64,000 nt of DNA from Rhodococcus sp. SGAir0479. GTDB lineage: Bacteria; Actinomycetota; Actinomycetes; Mycobacteriales; Mycobacteriaceae. Within the stretch, counting starts at the first letter, position 1; each line of letters opens with the position of its first letter. Under the pieces are notes generated by a model. The model was not told where the DNA came from and did not search any database. It saw only the letters and a list, made by a program, of their open reading frames with translations. The stretch is from NCBI RefSeq assembly GCF_005484805.1, contig NZ_CP039432.1, positions 3,162,001 through 3,226,000 of the forward strand, read 5' to 3'. The translations under genes and the position numbers were made by a program. Below are positions 16,702 to 25,278 of the stretch, piece by piece.

Positions 16702-18095
16702 CCGGCCTGCTCATCCGCGGTGCGGAGGTCGCCGGCCGCCCCGGTGTCGACGTGCTCGTCGAGGGCGAACGGATCGTCGCGGTCGGCGCCGAACTCCCCA
16801 CGGTCGGCCACACCGTCGTCGACGCGGACGGCGGCGCCCTGCTGCCGGGTCTGCACGACCACCACCTGCATCTGCACGCGCTCGCCGCGGATGCCGACTC
16901 GGTGCGGTGCGGTCCCCCGCACGTCCGCGACGGTGCCGCACTCGCGGCGGCGTTGGCCACAGCACCCGGTGACGGGTGGATCCGCGGCGTCGGGTACGTC
17001 GAAACCGTTGCCGGGGAACTGGACTCGGCGGGCCTCGACGCGCTGTGCCGGGACCGTCCGGTCCGGGTGCAGCACCGCAGTGGAGCCGTGTGGATCCTCA
17101 ACTCGGCGGCCGCCGCCCTCGTGGGACTCGACTCGGCCGTGCATCCCGGGGTGGAGCGCGACCATCACGGCCGGGCGACCGGTCGGGTGTGGCGGGCCGA
17201 TACGTGGCTGCGTTCGCGCCTGCCGGAGACCGGACCGCCGGACCTCACGGCGATCGGCGACGAGCTCGCCCGCTACGGGATCACCGGAATCACCGACGCC
17301 ACACCGGATCTGAGTGAAACGTCCCTGGCCGCCCTCCTCGCCGCGGCGGCGTCGCGGGCGATCCCGCAGCGTCTCAACCTGCTCGGTGTCGCGCTGGACG
17401 CCGCCGTGGAGCCCGTGTCCGGGGTGACGGTCGGCGCCTACAAGATCGTGCTGGCCGATTCGGGGCTGCCCGACATCGACGCCCTGATCGCCACGGTTGC
17501 CCGCGCCCACGCGGCCGACCGCCCCGTCGCGGTGCACTGCGTGAGCCGGGAAGCGTTGCTGATCCTGCTGGCCGTGTTCGCCGAGACCGGAAACGTTCCC
17601 GGCGACCGCATCGAACACGGCGCCCTCATTCCCGTCGAAACCCTGGGCACTCTCCGCGGTCTCGGTCTCCGGGTGGTGACGCAGCCGGGCTTCGTGGCCC
17701 ACCGCGGTGACGACTACCTGCAGCGGGTCGACGCCGCCGATCTCGGCGACCTGTACCGCTGCCGGAGTCTGTGCGACGCCGGCATCGGGCTCGCACTCTC
17801 CAGCGACGCCCCGTACGGGCCGCTCGATCCCTGGCGGGTGATCGCGGCGGCCGCCGACCGGCGCGCCCCCGACGGTCGCCGCGTCGGCCCGGCCGAACGC
17901 ATCACCACGCGGGCGGCCCTCGACCTCTACCTCGCCCCGTTGGACGATCCGGGCGCCGCGCCCCGGGTCGTCGGCCGGGGGGCGCGCGCAGATCTGGTCC
18001 TGCTGGACCGATCCGTCGCCGACCAGTGCGCCGCGCCGACCGCGGGTGCGGTTCGCGCCACCGTCATCGGTGGACGCGTCGCCTATGCGCGCTGA
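16698..18095 (+). CDS. Amidohydrolase family protein (YtcJ-like)
   Basis: 465 residues. Metal-dependent hydrolase with DHHLHLHA near the N-terminus (HxH ligands), AVHCVSREALL, RIEHGAL and SSDAPYGPLDPW, the metal ligand and catalytic aspartate of the amidohydrolase TIM barrel; the last 60 residues complete the small beta-sandwich. Closest in style to YtcJ-type exoenzymes that hydrolyse N-acyl or formyl groups. ATGA overlap puts it in the same operon as the CoA-transferase. Substrate unknown. Confidence 0.75.
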   Translation: MTGLLIRGAEVAGRPGVDVLVEGERIVAVGAELPTVGHTVVDADGGALLPGLHDHHLHLHALAADADSVRCGPPHVRDGAALAAALATAPGDGWIRGVGYVETVAGELDSAGLDALCRDRPVRVQHRSGAVWILNSAAAALVGLDSAVHPGVERDHHGRATGRVWRADTWLRSRLPETGPPDLTAIGDELARYGITGITDATPDLSETSLAALLAAAASRAIPQRLNLLGVALDAAVEPVSGVTVGAYKIVLADSGLPDIDALIATVARAHAADRPVAVHCVSREALLILLAVFAETGNVPGDRIEHGALIPVETLGTLRGLGLRVVTQPGFVAHRGDDYLQRVDAADLGDLYRCRSLCDAGIGLALSSDAPYGPLDPWRVIAAAADRRAPDGRRVGPAERITTRAALDLYLAPLDDPGAAPRVVGRGARADLVLLDRSVADQCAAPTAGAVRATVIGGRVAYAR

Positions 18096-18110
18096 CGTCG
18101 CCGCCTCGGT

Positions 18111-18722
18111 CTACGTCGCCCCGTCCAGCGCGTGCTCGATGCGCTCGGCGACCTGCTGGGGGCGGCCGATGCACTCGGCGCGCAGCTTCTCGCGGTCGAT
18201 CCGTCCGATCGCGATGCCGTCGCTGACGACCTCGTCGAACAGGTCCTGGGCGATCCCGCCGGACGCGAGGTCGAGCGCGGTGCACAGCGGCGTGGTGACG
18301 CCGAAGGTGCCGACCAGTTCGTAGTCCTCGGCACGCAGTTCGCGGCGGTGCAGGGCCAGCCGGCGAGTGGGCGCGGGCGCGGGTGCCTGCGTGGACAGGT
18401 GCACGAAACTCGGATGCAGGTGACCCAGACCGTGCAGCTCCGCGGCGCTCTGGTGGGAGACGACGGCCGCCCCCTCGAACCAGGCGCACCACTTGGCGTA
18501 CTCCTCGAGGTCGCTGCGCGGGAACGCCGCCAGCCGGAACAGATCCCGTTCGATGCGGAGCCAGGCTCCCTCGGACAGGCGACTGCCGATGTCCTCGGCC
18601 GTGAGGCCGAGACGCTGCGCCTGCCGGGTCGTGAAATACCCCGCCTGTCGGAGCGCGAGTCGACGCAGATCCGCCCCCGCTTCCGGGGTCGGTTCGCGTC
18701 GCGGATCGGTCCAGCCCGCCAT
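18111..18722 (-). CDS. AbiEi antitoxin-domain-like protein, orphan
   Basis: 203 residues. The winged-helix opening (LRRLALRQAGYFTTRQAQRLGLTAEDI...WLRIERDLFRL) followed by a C-terminal domain with SHQSAAELHGLG and TPLCTALDL is the layout of AbiEi-type type IV antitoxins and of many actinobacterial stand-alone relatives. No AbiEii nucleotidyltransferase toxin is nearby, so it may be an orphan regulator. A minus-strand TAGGGT box 6 bases before the ATG indicates leaderless transcription. Confidence 0.65.
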   Translation of the reverse strand: MAGWTDPRREPTPEAGADLRRLALRQAGYFTTRQAQRLGLTAEDIGSRLSEGAWLRIERDLFRLAAFPRSDLEEYAKWCAWFEGAAVVSHQSAAELHGLGHLHPSFVHLSTQAPAPAPTRRLALHRRELRAEDYELVGTFGVTTPLCTALDLASGGIAQDLFDEVVSDGIAIGRIDREKLRAECIGRPQQVAERIEHALDGAT

Positions 18723-18728
18723 GCAGAC

Positions 18729-18734
18729 ACCCTA
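18729..18734 (-). promoter_or_regulatory. -10 box of a leaderless promoter (TAGGGT)
   Basis: Minus-strand TAGGGT, 6 bases before the ATG at 18722. Confidence 0.55.
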
Positions 18735-18833
18735 CGTCGAGCAGTGGCGCAGGTCACAGTTTTCCGGTCGCGGTGTCCATACCGAGTCCTCATTCACAGA
18801 AACCGCTCAGAGTCTTCGGGAAGAATCCCTGCC

Positions 18834-19601
18834 ATGTCGGCACCAGTGAACGCACCCCAGATGCCCGCAGCCCCGAAGCCCAAGCGACGCAAGGCGCTCG
18901 TGATCACGCTGGTCGTGGTCGCGGCGCTCGTCGTCGCACTGGTCGGCGGCGAGCTGTTCGTCCGGCAGCGCGCCACCAGCTGCATGGAGTCGCAGTTCCA
19001 GAGCCAGCTCGGCACCCCCGTGGATGTCGGGCTCAGCTGGAAGCCGGTGCTGCTGCAGCTGGCCGACAAGAGCATCCCGTACGTGACGATCGACAGCTCC
19101 GGCTCCACGTTCGGCCCCGCGCAGGGCATGCAGGTCAACGCCCGCGCCAACGACATCGAGGTGACCGACTCTCCCGACAGCAGCGGCACCATCGGCAGCT
19201 CCACCGCCGACGTCACGTGGAAGACCGACGGCATCCTCGCCACCCTGCAGTCGCAGCCGCTCGGCGGCATGGTGAGCGCGGTGACGACGGACCCCGCCGC
19301 GGGCACGCTGAAGATCTCGGTCGGCGGCTTCGCGGACCTCACGGTCCGCCCGACGGTGCAGGACGGGCAGGTGAAGGTGGAGACGGTCAGCGCCGAGATC
19401 CTCGGGCTGGGTCTGCCCACCGCGCTCGTCGACGGTGTGGTCCAGACCCTGACCGAGGGCCTGCAGCAGTATCCGCTGGACATGGCGCCGACGTCGTTGA
19501 CGCTCACCGACGACGCGGTGGACGTGCACCTCGAGGGCGGTCAGTACGTGATGCCGCCGCAGGATCCGAACGCGCCGAAGTCCGGCTGCAGCATCCTCTG
19601 A
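18834..19601 (+). CDS. LmeA family phospholipid-binding protein (DUF2993)
   Basis: 255 residues: a proline/lysine-rich cytoplasmic start (about 1-22), one transmembrane helix (about 23-45) and a mature domain with RQRATSCMESQFQSQLG, the pattern of DUF2993/LmeA, a periplasmic phospholipid-binding protein needed for lipomannan elongation in mycobacteria. The C-terminal GCSIL carries a second cysteine that may pair with Cys near 53. In M. tuberculosis the neighbour of deoC, Rv0479c, has the same make-up. No ribosome binding site of standard strength is seen. Confidence 0.75.
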   Translation: MSAPVNAPQMPAAPKPKRRKALVITLVVVAALVVALVGGELFVRQRATSCMESQFQSQLGTPVDVGLSWKPVLLQLADKSIPYVTIDSSGSTFGPAQGMQVNARANDIEVTDSPDSSGTIGSSTADVTWKTDGILATLQSQPLGGMVSAVTTDPAAGTLKISVGGFADLTVRPTVQDGQVKVETVSAEILGLGLPTALVDGVVQTLTEGLQQYPLDMAPTSLTLTDDAVDVHLEGGQYVMPPQDPNAPKSGCSIL

Positions 19602-19613
19602 CGCACCGCAGCC

Positions 19614-20318
19614 TCAGGACTGGTCCGGGAGCCCGTCCAGGACCTGCCGGGTGCGCGAGAGCCCCAGCCGGGTGGCGCCGGCGTCGATCATCGCCAGCGC
19701 GTCGTCCGCGGTGCGGATGCCGCCGCTGGCCTTGACGCCGAGCCGGTCGCCGACCGTCTGCGCCATGAGCCGCACCGCGTGCGGGCTCGCCCCGCCCGCG
19801 GGATGGAAGCCGGTGGAGGTCTTCACGAAGTTCGCGCCCGCGCGTTCGGCGGCGCGGCACGCCGCCACGATCGCGTCGTCCGACAGCGCCGCCGACTCGA
19901 TGATCACCTTGAGGACCGCGTCGGCGCCGATCGCCTCGCGGACCGCGAGGATGTCGGCGTGTACGGCATTGAACTCCCCGGCCACCGCGGCCCCGAGGTC
20001 GATCACCATGTCGACCTCGGCGGCGCCCTGGTCGACCGCGAGCCGCGCCTCCGTGGCCTTCACGAGCGAATGGTGCTTGCCCGACGGAAACCCCACGACG
20101 GTCGCGACCACCGGCCCCGTCGCAGATTGCGACCGCGGCCGCTGTGCCTCGACGTCAGCGAGCGGCAGCATCGACGGCGAGACACACACCGCGAACGCAC
20201 CCAACTCCCGGGCGTCGTCCACGAGCGCCCGGACGTCGGCGTCCGACGCGGTCGGATCGAGCAGCGTGTGGTCGACCATGGCGGCGACCCGGGTACGGCA
20301 CACAGCGTTGTCGGACAT
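19614..20318 (-). CDS. deoC: Deoxyribose-phosphate aldolase
   Basis: 234 residues. DeoC splits 2-deoxyribose 5-phosphate to glyceraldehyde 3-phosphate and acetaldehyde. Conserved segments: [45 protein letters not shown], and FVKTSTGF with the Schiff-base lysine, then VKASGGIRT. Convergent with the LmeA gene (12-base gap). The ATG at 20318 is favoured because the family begins there and a weaker CAAGCT box lies 7 bases upstream; an open frame of 70 codons further upstream looks non-coding. Confidence 0.92.
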   Translation of the reverse strand: MSDNAVCRTRVAAMVDHTLLDPTASDADVRALVDDARELGAFAVCVSPSMLPLADVEAQRPRSQSATGPVVATVVGFPSGKHHSLVKATEARLAVDQGAAEVDMVIDLGAAVAGEFNAVHADILAVREAIGADAVLKVIIESAALSDDAIVAACRAAERAGANFVKTSTGFHPAGGASPHAVRLMAQTVGDRLGVKASGGIRTADDALAMIDAGATRLGLSRTRQVLDGLPDQS

Positions 20319-20466
20319 GCCCCGAAGCTTGGCACAGCTCGCCGTCGTCGACGCGATCGAGTCGACGACGCTTTCCAGGGCTACCCGTGCACCACGGAAC
20401 GATCGACCGTCCACGTAGTGTGCGCACCGCAGGAACGCAGTGCCGCAGCGAAACATGGAGAACGAA

Positions 20467-20910
20467 ATGCTCTCGAGCAAGTTGGTCGACCACCTGAAGA
20501 GCAGAGGCTGGTGGTTCGACGACGTCACGGAGGATTACCGAAACGCGTTGTCGGATCTCGACGTGGACGAGTCCTCCGATTTTGCGCAGTTCTATCTACA
20601 CGCCGAGGACGGGCCAACTTTCGTGAGTAGAAACCGGGAGATCTACCAAATCTGCTGGTTCCTGGTGAACAGCAAGGACTACTCGGCGAGCCTGGACAGG
20701 ACGCACGGTGGGTTGAACCTGCCCGACGAATACATGCCGCTGGACAACTTCCAGGGTGAGTACGGATATTTCTACGACAAGAACAGCGAAGCGGTGTTGC
20801 GCCTGGGGCTGGGTACCGAATGGCAAGAATTCCACGAAGGAACGTTGACGCCGCAGTGGCCCGACTTCAACTCTTTCCTCGAATGGTACTTCGAACTCAC
20901 GGACCATTAG
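20467..20910 (+). CDS. SMI1/KNR4 (SUKH)-like protein, probable orphan immunity protein
   Basis: 147 residues from an ATG with GGAG 6 bases upstream (earlier in-frame starts at 20440 and 20455 lack it). It is acidic and rich in Trp, Tyr and Phe: [11 protein letters not shown], the [12 protein letters not shown] loop and [17 protein letters not shown] then [10 protein letters not shown], the general SUKH pattern of contact-dependent immunity proteins. Base composition is clearly lower in GC than the neighbours, with AAA, GAA, TTT and AAT codons, so it was probably acquired by transfer. No cognate toxin is adjacent. SUKH assignment is moderate. Confidence 0.55.
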   Translation: MLSSKLVDHLKSRGWWFDDVTEDYRNALSDLDVDESSDFAQFYLHAEDGPTFVSRNREIYQICWFLVNSKDYSASLDRTHGGLNLPDEYMPLDNFQGEYGYFYDKNSEAVLRLGLGTEWQEFHEGTLTPQWPDFNSFLEWYFELTDH

Positions 20911-21001
20911 AGGGGGACAGCTGCGCCGGGACTCACCGCCGCCGGGACGGCGGCGGGCACGCGAAGGTTGTCGGCTTCCGGGGACCTGAGAGACTGGATC
21001 C

Positions 21002-21889
21002 ATGAGTTCAGCTGCCTCGACCGACGACCGTCGTTACGTCCTCTCTCTGGGTTGCCCCGACCGCACCGGCATCGTGGCACGCATCTCGGCGTTCCTGGCC
21101 GAGATCGGCGGTTGGATCGTCGAGGCCGCGTACCACGCCGACGCCGACACCAACTGGTTCTTCACGCGGCAGGCGGTCCGGGCGTCGTCGATCAGCCTGA
21201 GCCTCGAGGAGATGCGGGAGAAGTTCGCGGCCGTCGCCGAGGAGCTGGGCCCGGAGACGGAGTGGACGCTCACCGACACCGGCGAGCGCAAGCGCGTCGT
21301 GCTGCTGGTCAGCAAGGAGGGCCACTGCCTGCACGACATCCTCGGCCGCGTCTCGGCGGGTGAGCTGCAGTGCGAGGTGGCCGCCGTCATCGGCAACCAC
21401 CCGGACCTCGAGCGGGTGACCAAGCGGCACGGCGTCGACTTCCACTACGTGTCGTTCCCCAAGGACCCGGCCGAGCGCGGGCCCGCGTTCGAGCAGGTCC
21501 GCAAGCTCGTCGACGCGCACGACCCGCACGCCGTGGTGCTGGCCCGCTTCATGCAGGTGCTGCCGGCCGAACTGTGCGAGCACTGGGCCGGCCGCGCGAT
21601 CAACATCCACCACAGCTTCCTGCCGTCGTTCATCGGTGCCCGCCCGTACCACCAGGCGTTCGCGCGGGGTGTGAAGCTGATCGGCGCGACGTGCCACTAC
21701 GTGACCGCCGAGTTGGACGCCGGGCCGATCATCGAGCAGGACGTCATCCGCGTCGACCACACCGATCAGGTCGCCGACATGGTCCGGCAGGGCCGGGACA
21801 TCGAGAAGCTGGTGCTGGCCCGCGGCCTGCGGTGGCACCTGGAGGATCGCGTCCAGGTGCACGGCCGCAAGACCGTCGTCTTCAGCTGA
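21002..21889 (+). CDS. purU: Formyltetrahydrofolate deformylase
   Basis: 295 residues. PurU hydrolyses 10-formyl-THF to formate and THF. An N-terminal ACT domain (YVLSLGCPDRTGIVARISAFL, about 10-85) is followed by a formyltransferase-like domain with AVIGNHPDL, INIHHSFLPSFIGA (catalytic histidine) and ELDAGPIIEQD (catalytic aspartate). Length and motif order match the family. It stands alone between a transferred SUKH-like gene and a convergent hydrolase. Confidence 0.93.
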   Translation: MSSAASTDDRRYVLSLGCPDRTGIVARISAFLAEIGGWIVEAAYHADADTNWFFTRQAVRASSISLSLEEMREKFAAVAEELGPETEWTLTDTGERKRVVLLVSKEGHCLHDILGRVSAGELQCEVAAVIGNHPDLERVTKRHGVDFHYVSFPKDPAERGPAFEQVRKLVDAHDPHAVVLARFMQVLPAELCEHWAGRAINIHHSFLPSFIGARPYHQAFARGVKLIGATCHYVTAELDAGPIIEQDVIRVDHTDQVADMVRQGRDIEKLVLARGLRWHLEDRVQVHGRKTVVFS

Positions 21890-21895
21890 CGGACG

Positions 21896-22930
21896 TCAGT
21901 TCAGCGCGCGGAGCCGCTCGACCTCGGCGTTGAAGTCGTCGACGGCCTCGACCGACGACATGTGCCCGATGCCGCGGAGCACGATCAGCCGCTCGAGGTT
22001 GTCGGCGTCGTCGAGCAGCTGCGCGACGCGGCGGGCGTGTGACGGCGGCGTGAGGCGGTCGGCGGTGCCGACCAGCACGGTGGTCGGCACCGTGAGGTTC
22101 TTCAGTCCGTCCCTGATGTCGAGGGTGCTCAGCGCCGCACCCCAGCCGCCGCGGGTGCGCGGGTGGCACTGGCTGACGATCCGCTCGCAGAAGGCGACCT
22201 CGGCGGGTGAGGAGCCGGGTGCCATCGCGACGTACTTGATGGCGCGGGCGGTCATCGGGCTGGCCGGCATCGGCAGCGCCGACCCCAGCACGGCCCGGCC
22301 CACCGGCACCGGCACCCGCGGAAAACGTTGCGGCAGTGGGATGACGGTGGTCTCGGCGACCAGGCTGTCGGTGCCGGTGCTGGCCAGCAGCACCGAGCTC
22401 GCGTACCGGTCCACCTGCTCCGGGTACTTGCCGGCCCACGCGACGATGCTCATGCCGCCCATGCTGTGCCCGACGATCTCCGCCTTCCGTCCGTCGCGCA
22501 CGGTGGCGGCGAGGACAGCCGAGAGGTCGTCGGCCAGGACGTCGGGGCTCAGCGGGGTGGCGCCGATGCCGCTGCGGCCGTGGCCGCGCTGGTCGTAGGT
22601 GATGACGCGGTACTTGTCGGCGAGCGCGTTGACCTGCGGATACCAGAAGTCGGCCGAACACGTCCACCCGTGGCTGAACACGATCGGCGGCGCGTCGGGG
22701 TCGCCGTAGGCGCGCACGTGCAGTTCCGCACCGTCGGCCGAGACGACGGGAACGATCTCCGGCTCCCGTCGCGGCGTCTCGAACAGGTCGGTCCGGTCGC
22801 GGTCGGGCGTCGAGCCCCCCGCCGAGTCCGCCGCCGCCGATCGCCGTCGGGCCACCGCCACGGCGACACCCGCCGCGCCGACGACACCGACCGCCGTCCA
22901 CAGCCCCTTGCGGGACTTCCGTGCACTCAC
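21896..22930 (-). CDS. Membrane-anchored alpha/beta hydrolase
   Basis: 344 residues. Residues 8-26 form an N-terminal hydrophobic anchor after a basic start (SARKSRKGLW). The hydrolase fold has FSHGWTCSADFW, GHSMGGMS (nucleophile serine), TADRLTPP (acid) and GIGHMSSVE (histidine). Similar to mycobacterial lipase/esterase or epoxide-hydrolase-like anchored proteins of unknown substrate. The GTG at 22930 has AGGGGA 6 bases upstream; another GTG two codons earlier overlaps that site. Confidence 0.8.
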   Translation of the reverse strand: MSARKSRKGLWTAVGVVGAAGVAVAVARRRSAAADSAGGSTPDRDRTDLFETPRREPEIVPVVSADGAELHVRAYGDPDAPPIVFSHGWTCSADFWYPQVNALADKYRVITYDQRGHGRSGIGATPLSPDVLADDLSAVLAATVRDGRKAEIVGHSMGGMSIVAWAGKYPEQVDRYASSVLLASTGTDSLVAETTVIPLPQRFPRVPVPVGRAVLGSALPMPASPMTARAIKYVAMAPGSSPAEVAFCERIVSQCHPRTRGGWGAALSTLDIRDGLKNLTVPTTVLVGTADRLTPPSHARRVAQLLDDADNLERLIVLRGIGHMSSVEAVDDFNAEVERLRALN

Positions 22931-22946
22931 TCTCACTCCCCTGTTC

Positions 22947-23708
22947 CTACCCTGCGCGCGGCGAGTCCGCCTCGGGCGCAGCCTGTTCGAGCTGACTCGC
23001 GGCCTTCGCGAGGGCTTTCGAGATCTGTTCTTCCACCGCCTCGGCGAACAGCGCGTGCACCGCGTCGTACGCGAGCGGGCGAACCTGGTTCACCACCGCC
23101 GCCACCTCGGAGATCGTCGCCTCGTCGAGTTCGAGCGTCTCGCCCTCGCGGGCCAGGTAGCGATCGGAGACCAATTCGACGAAACTCGCCGCGACGGCGC
23201 CGAGGTCGCGGCGCGCCGACTCGGTCTTCTCGAGGATGTCGGCCAGCGGGATGCCGGCGTCGACAAGGACCTGCGCGGCCTCGATCAGCCGCGGATTCGT
23301 CACCGAGTATTCCGTTCCGGCCTTCGCGAGCACGCCCAGACGGGTGCCCAGCGCGATGTCCGCCTCGGTGGTCTGGTCACCGAACATGCGCCGCAACTCC
23401 GAGAGCGTGAGCTTGGCCGCCCGGCGATACTTCTTCCACCGTCCGCCCGGATCGTCGGTCTCCAGGACGTCGCGCACGTGGAGTCCGTACTGCGCCGCCG
23501 TGAGCAGTTCACTGATGGTCGCGAAGGTGTACCCGCGATCGAGCATCCGGCCGATGAGATTGAGTCGCGCGAGGTGCGACTCGTTGTACCAACCGGCGCG
23601 GCCCTCCTTGCGTGGCGGCGGCAGCAGACCCCGATCCTGGTAGACCCGCACGTTGCGCACGCTCACGCCGGCCTCGCGCGCGAGGTCGTCGATGCGGTAC
23701 TCCTTCAT
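22947..23708 (-). CDS. MerR family transcriptional regulator
   Basis: 253 residues. EYRIDDLAREAGVSVRNVRVYQDRGLLPPPRKEGRAGWYNESHLARL is the MerR winged helix (residues 2-50); the effector region is a long helical domain without metal-binding cysteines. It lies 90 bases downstream of the AurF-like gene on the same strand and is the obvious candidate to regulate it. Start supported by GAAGG before the ATG. Confidence 0.85.
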   Translation of the reverse strand: MKEYRIDDLAREAGVSVRNVRVYQDRGLLPPPRKEGRAGWYNESHLARLNLIGRMLDRGYTFATISELLTAAQYGLHVRDVLETDDPGGRWKKYRRAAKLTLSELRRMFGDQTTEADIALGTRLGVLAKAGTEYSVTNPRLIEAAQVLVDAGIPLADILEKTESARRDLGAVAASFVELVSDRYLAREGETLELDEATISEVAAVVNQVRPLAYDAVHALFAEAVEEQISKALAKAASQLEQAAPEADSPRAG

Positions 23709-23797
23709 GTTCCGCCTTCCCCACTGGTACCGCGACGGCGTCGGCGATTCCGGCGCGGTCGACGGTGCGGGAAAGTCTATCGCGGTGAGCGTGGGCA

Positions 23798-24730
23798 CTA
23801 GATGATGTGCGCCCGGCGCAGCAGCGCCTTCGACGGGCCACCGATGAGGCCGCACTCGTCGAGGAATTCGACGGTCTTGCGGCACCCCTCACGAATCATC
23901 TCCTGGTAGTGCACGTTGTTGCGTGCGGCCTCCTTGGCCTCCTCGACGTCGAGGCCGGCGGCGGCGTAGACCTGCTCGTTCACGAGGCACGTGACGACGA
24001 AGTAGGCGGTAACACCCAGCACCACGCGCTGGTACGCGAGCTTGGACCGGGAGAGGGACCTGACCCGGCGCACCGTCTCCTCGCGGGCGAACTTGATGTG
24101 CCGAGCCTCCTCGAGCACGTGGATCTTGCTCACGGTGCGGGTGATGGGCTGCACGCGCGCGTCCTTCATGAAGTCGCGCTGCATCATGTCGAGAATCTCC
24201 TCGGCGAACAGCGTGCCGCCGTACGCGAGGGAGCCGGAGGCCGTGGACTTGAACAGCCGCGCCGTGTTGAGGATCCACCGCTTGGGCCGGTACGACGGGA
24301 TCCCGAACCGCTGCGCGGACCGCGCGAACATCGTCGAATGACGGCACTCGTCGGCAATCTCGTTGAGCGCGAACTGGACGTGCGGAGTGGCCGGGTCGTG
24401 CGAGTAGATGTCGCGCAACAGCATCTGCATCAGGATCATCTCGAACCAGATGCCGGTGCCGGCGACGCTCGCGGCCTCGTGCTTGGTGAGCGTGATGCGC
24501 TGCTCCTCGGTCATCCGCTCCCACAACTCGGTGCCGTACAGGCTGCACCATTCCGGCGTCATGCCGTAGAGGCCCTCGGGGATGGGCGCCTCCCAGTCGA
24601 CCTCGACGAGGGGGTCGTACGACTTGCGGGCGGCGGACGCGAGCAGACGTGAGGCGGTGTCCTGCCGATCTCCCGCCCGCAGGTGGCGAGACGGCTGGGC
24701 CGCGACGGGCTCCCGGTGGATGATCGACAT
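23798..24730 (-). CDS. AurF-type diiron oxygenase
   Basis: 310 residues. The AurF/p-aminobenzoate N-oxygenase family ligands are visible: a glutamate in HEAASVAGTGIWFEM, EIADECRHSTMF, EEILDMM and HVLEEARHIKF. A hydrophobic segment (YQRVVLGVTAYFVVTCLV) may dip into the membrane. AurF oxidises aryl amines to nitro compounds; mycobacterial relatives have unknown substrates. ATG at 24730 with AGGAG upstream, and a near-consensus promoter above it. Confidence 0.8.
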   Translation of the reverse strand: MSIIHREPVAAQPSRHLRAGDRQDTASRLLASAARKSYDPLVEVDWEAPIPEGLYGMTPEWCSLYGTELWERMTEEQRITLTKHEAASVAGTGIWFEMILMQMLLRDIYSHDPATPHVQFALNEIADECRHSTMFARSAQRFGIPSYRPKRWILNTARLFKSTASGSLAYGGTLFAEEILDMMQRDFMKDARVQPITRTVSKIHVLEEARHIKFAREETVRRVRSLSRSKLAYQRVVLGVTAYFVVTCLVNEQVYAAAGLDVEEAKEAARNNVHYQEMIREGCRKTVEFLDECGLIGGPSKALLRRAHII

Positions 24731-24800
24731 CGTCAACTCCTGCCCACGGACATTCACGTGACGTTCACGCAGGTCATGCCTGTTTCAGGCGTATTTCGAC

Positions 24801-24829
24801 GATAACACCGTCACAATGAGCGTTGTCAA
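24801..24829 (-). promoter_or_regulatory. Promoter of the AurF-like gene (TTGACA, 17, GTTATC)
   Basis: Minus strand: TTGACA (24829-24824), 17-base spacer, GTTATC (24806-24801), about 70 bases before the ATG at 24730. A second TTGACA word lies 24 bases further upstream (24853-24848), giving a direct repeat that could be a regulator site. Confidence 0.65.
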
Positions 24830-24884
24830 GGATTATCTGTAACTGTTTGTCAACAGATGCCCGGGACGACCGATGTGCGCGGAA

Positions 24885-25178
24885 CTACCAGCGCGGACCG
24901 CGTTGGACGTCGTCGACCCGCGGACGGACGTCGACGAGGTACACGCACACCGCGACCACCGCGATGAGTCCGAGCATGTGGACCGCCCCGAACAGGAAGA
25001 TCACGAGCAGTGAGGCGATCAGGATGCCGAGCCAGATCGGCTTGGTCAGCTTGTCCACGGCAGTGAAGGCATCCTTGCGCTGACGTACCGCATGGAAGAT
25101 CGCGAACACCGCGGCGGCGAGAGCGAGCAACTGCAGCGCGAGCAGGATCAGACCGGTGATGCCGTGAGGATTGAACAC
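24885..25178 (-). CDS. DUF2516 membrane protein (Rv0476-like)
   Basis: 97 residues with three hydrophobic segments (about 8-30, 46-64 and 66-86) and short polar ends. Matches the DUF2516 family, which follows hbhA in mycobacteria (Rv0476). GTG start with a minus-strand TAGGAT box 6 bases upstream, thus leaderless and independently transcribed from hbhA. Confidence 0.75.
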   Translation of the reverse strand: MFNPHGITGLILLALQLLALAAAVFAIFHAVRQRKDAFTAVDKLTKPIWLGILIASLLVIFLFGAVHMLGLIAVVAVCVYLVDVRPRVDDVQRGPRW

Positions 25179-25184
25179 GTTTCC

Positions 25185-25190
25185 ATCCTA
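25185..25190 (-). promoter_or_regulatory. -10 box of a leaderless promoter (TAGGAT)
   Basis: Minus-strand TAGGAT, 6 bases before the GTG at 25178. Confidence 0.55.
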
Positions 25191-25213
25191 CGAAGCCGTG
25201 GACGAAACGCGCA

Positions 25214-25243
25214 GGCCCCCACGCAACGGATTGCGCGGGGGCC
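25214..25243 (-). terminator. Terminator-like hairpin after the HbhA-like gene
   Basis: Arms 25214-25224 and 25233-25243 pair over 11 positions with one mismatch around an 8-base loop, about 35 bases beyond the stop codon. No T-run. Confidence 0.5.
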
Positions 25244-25278
25244 GATCCCCGATGGTGGTGCGCGTGGTCAGGCGCCGG

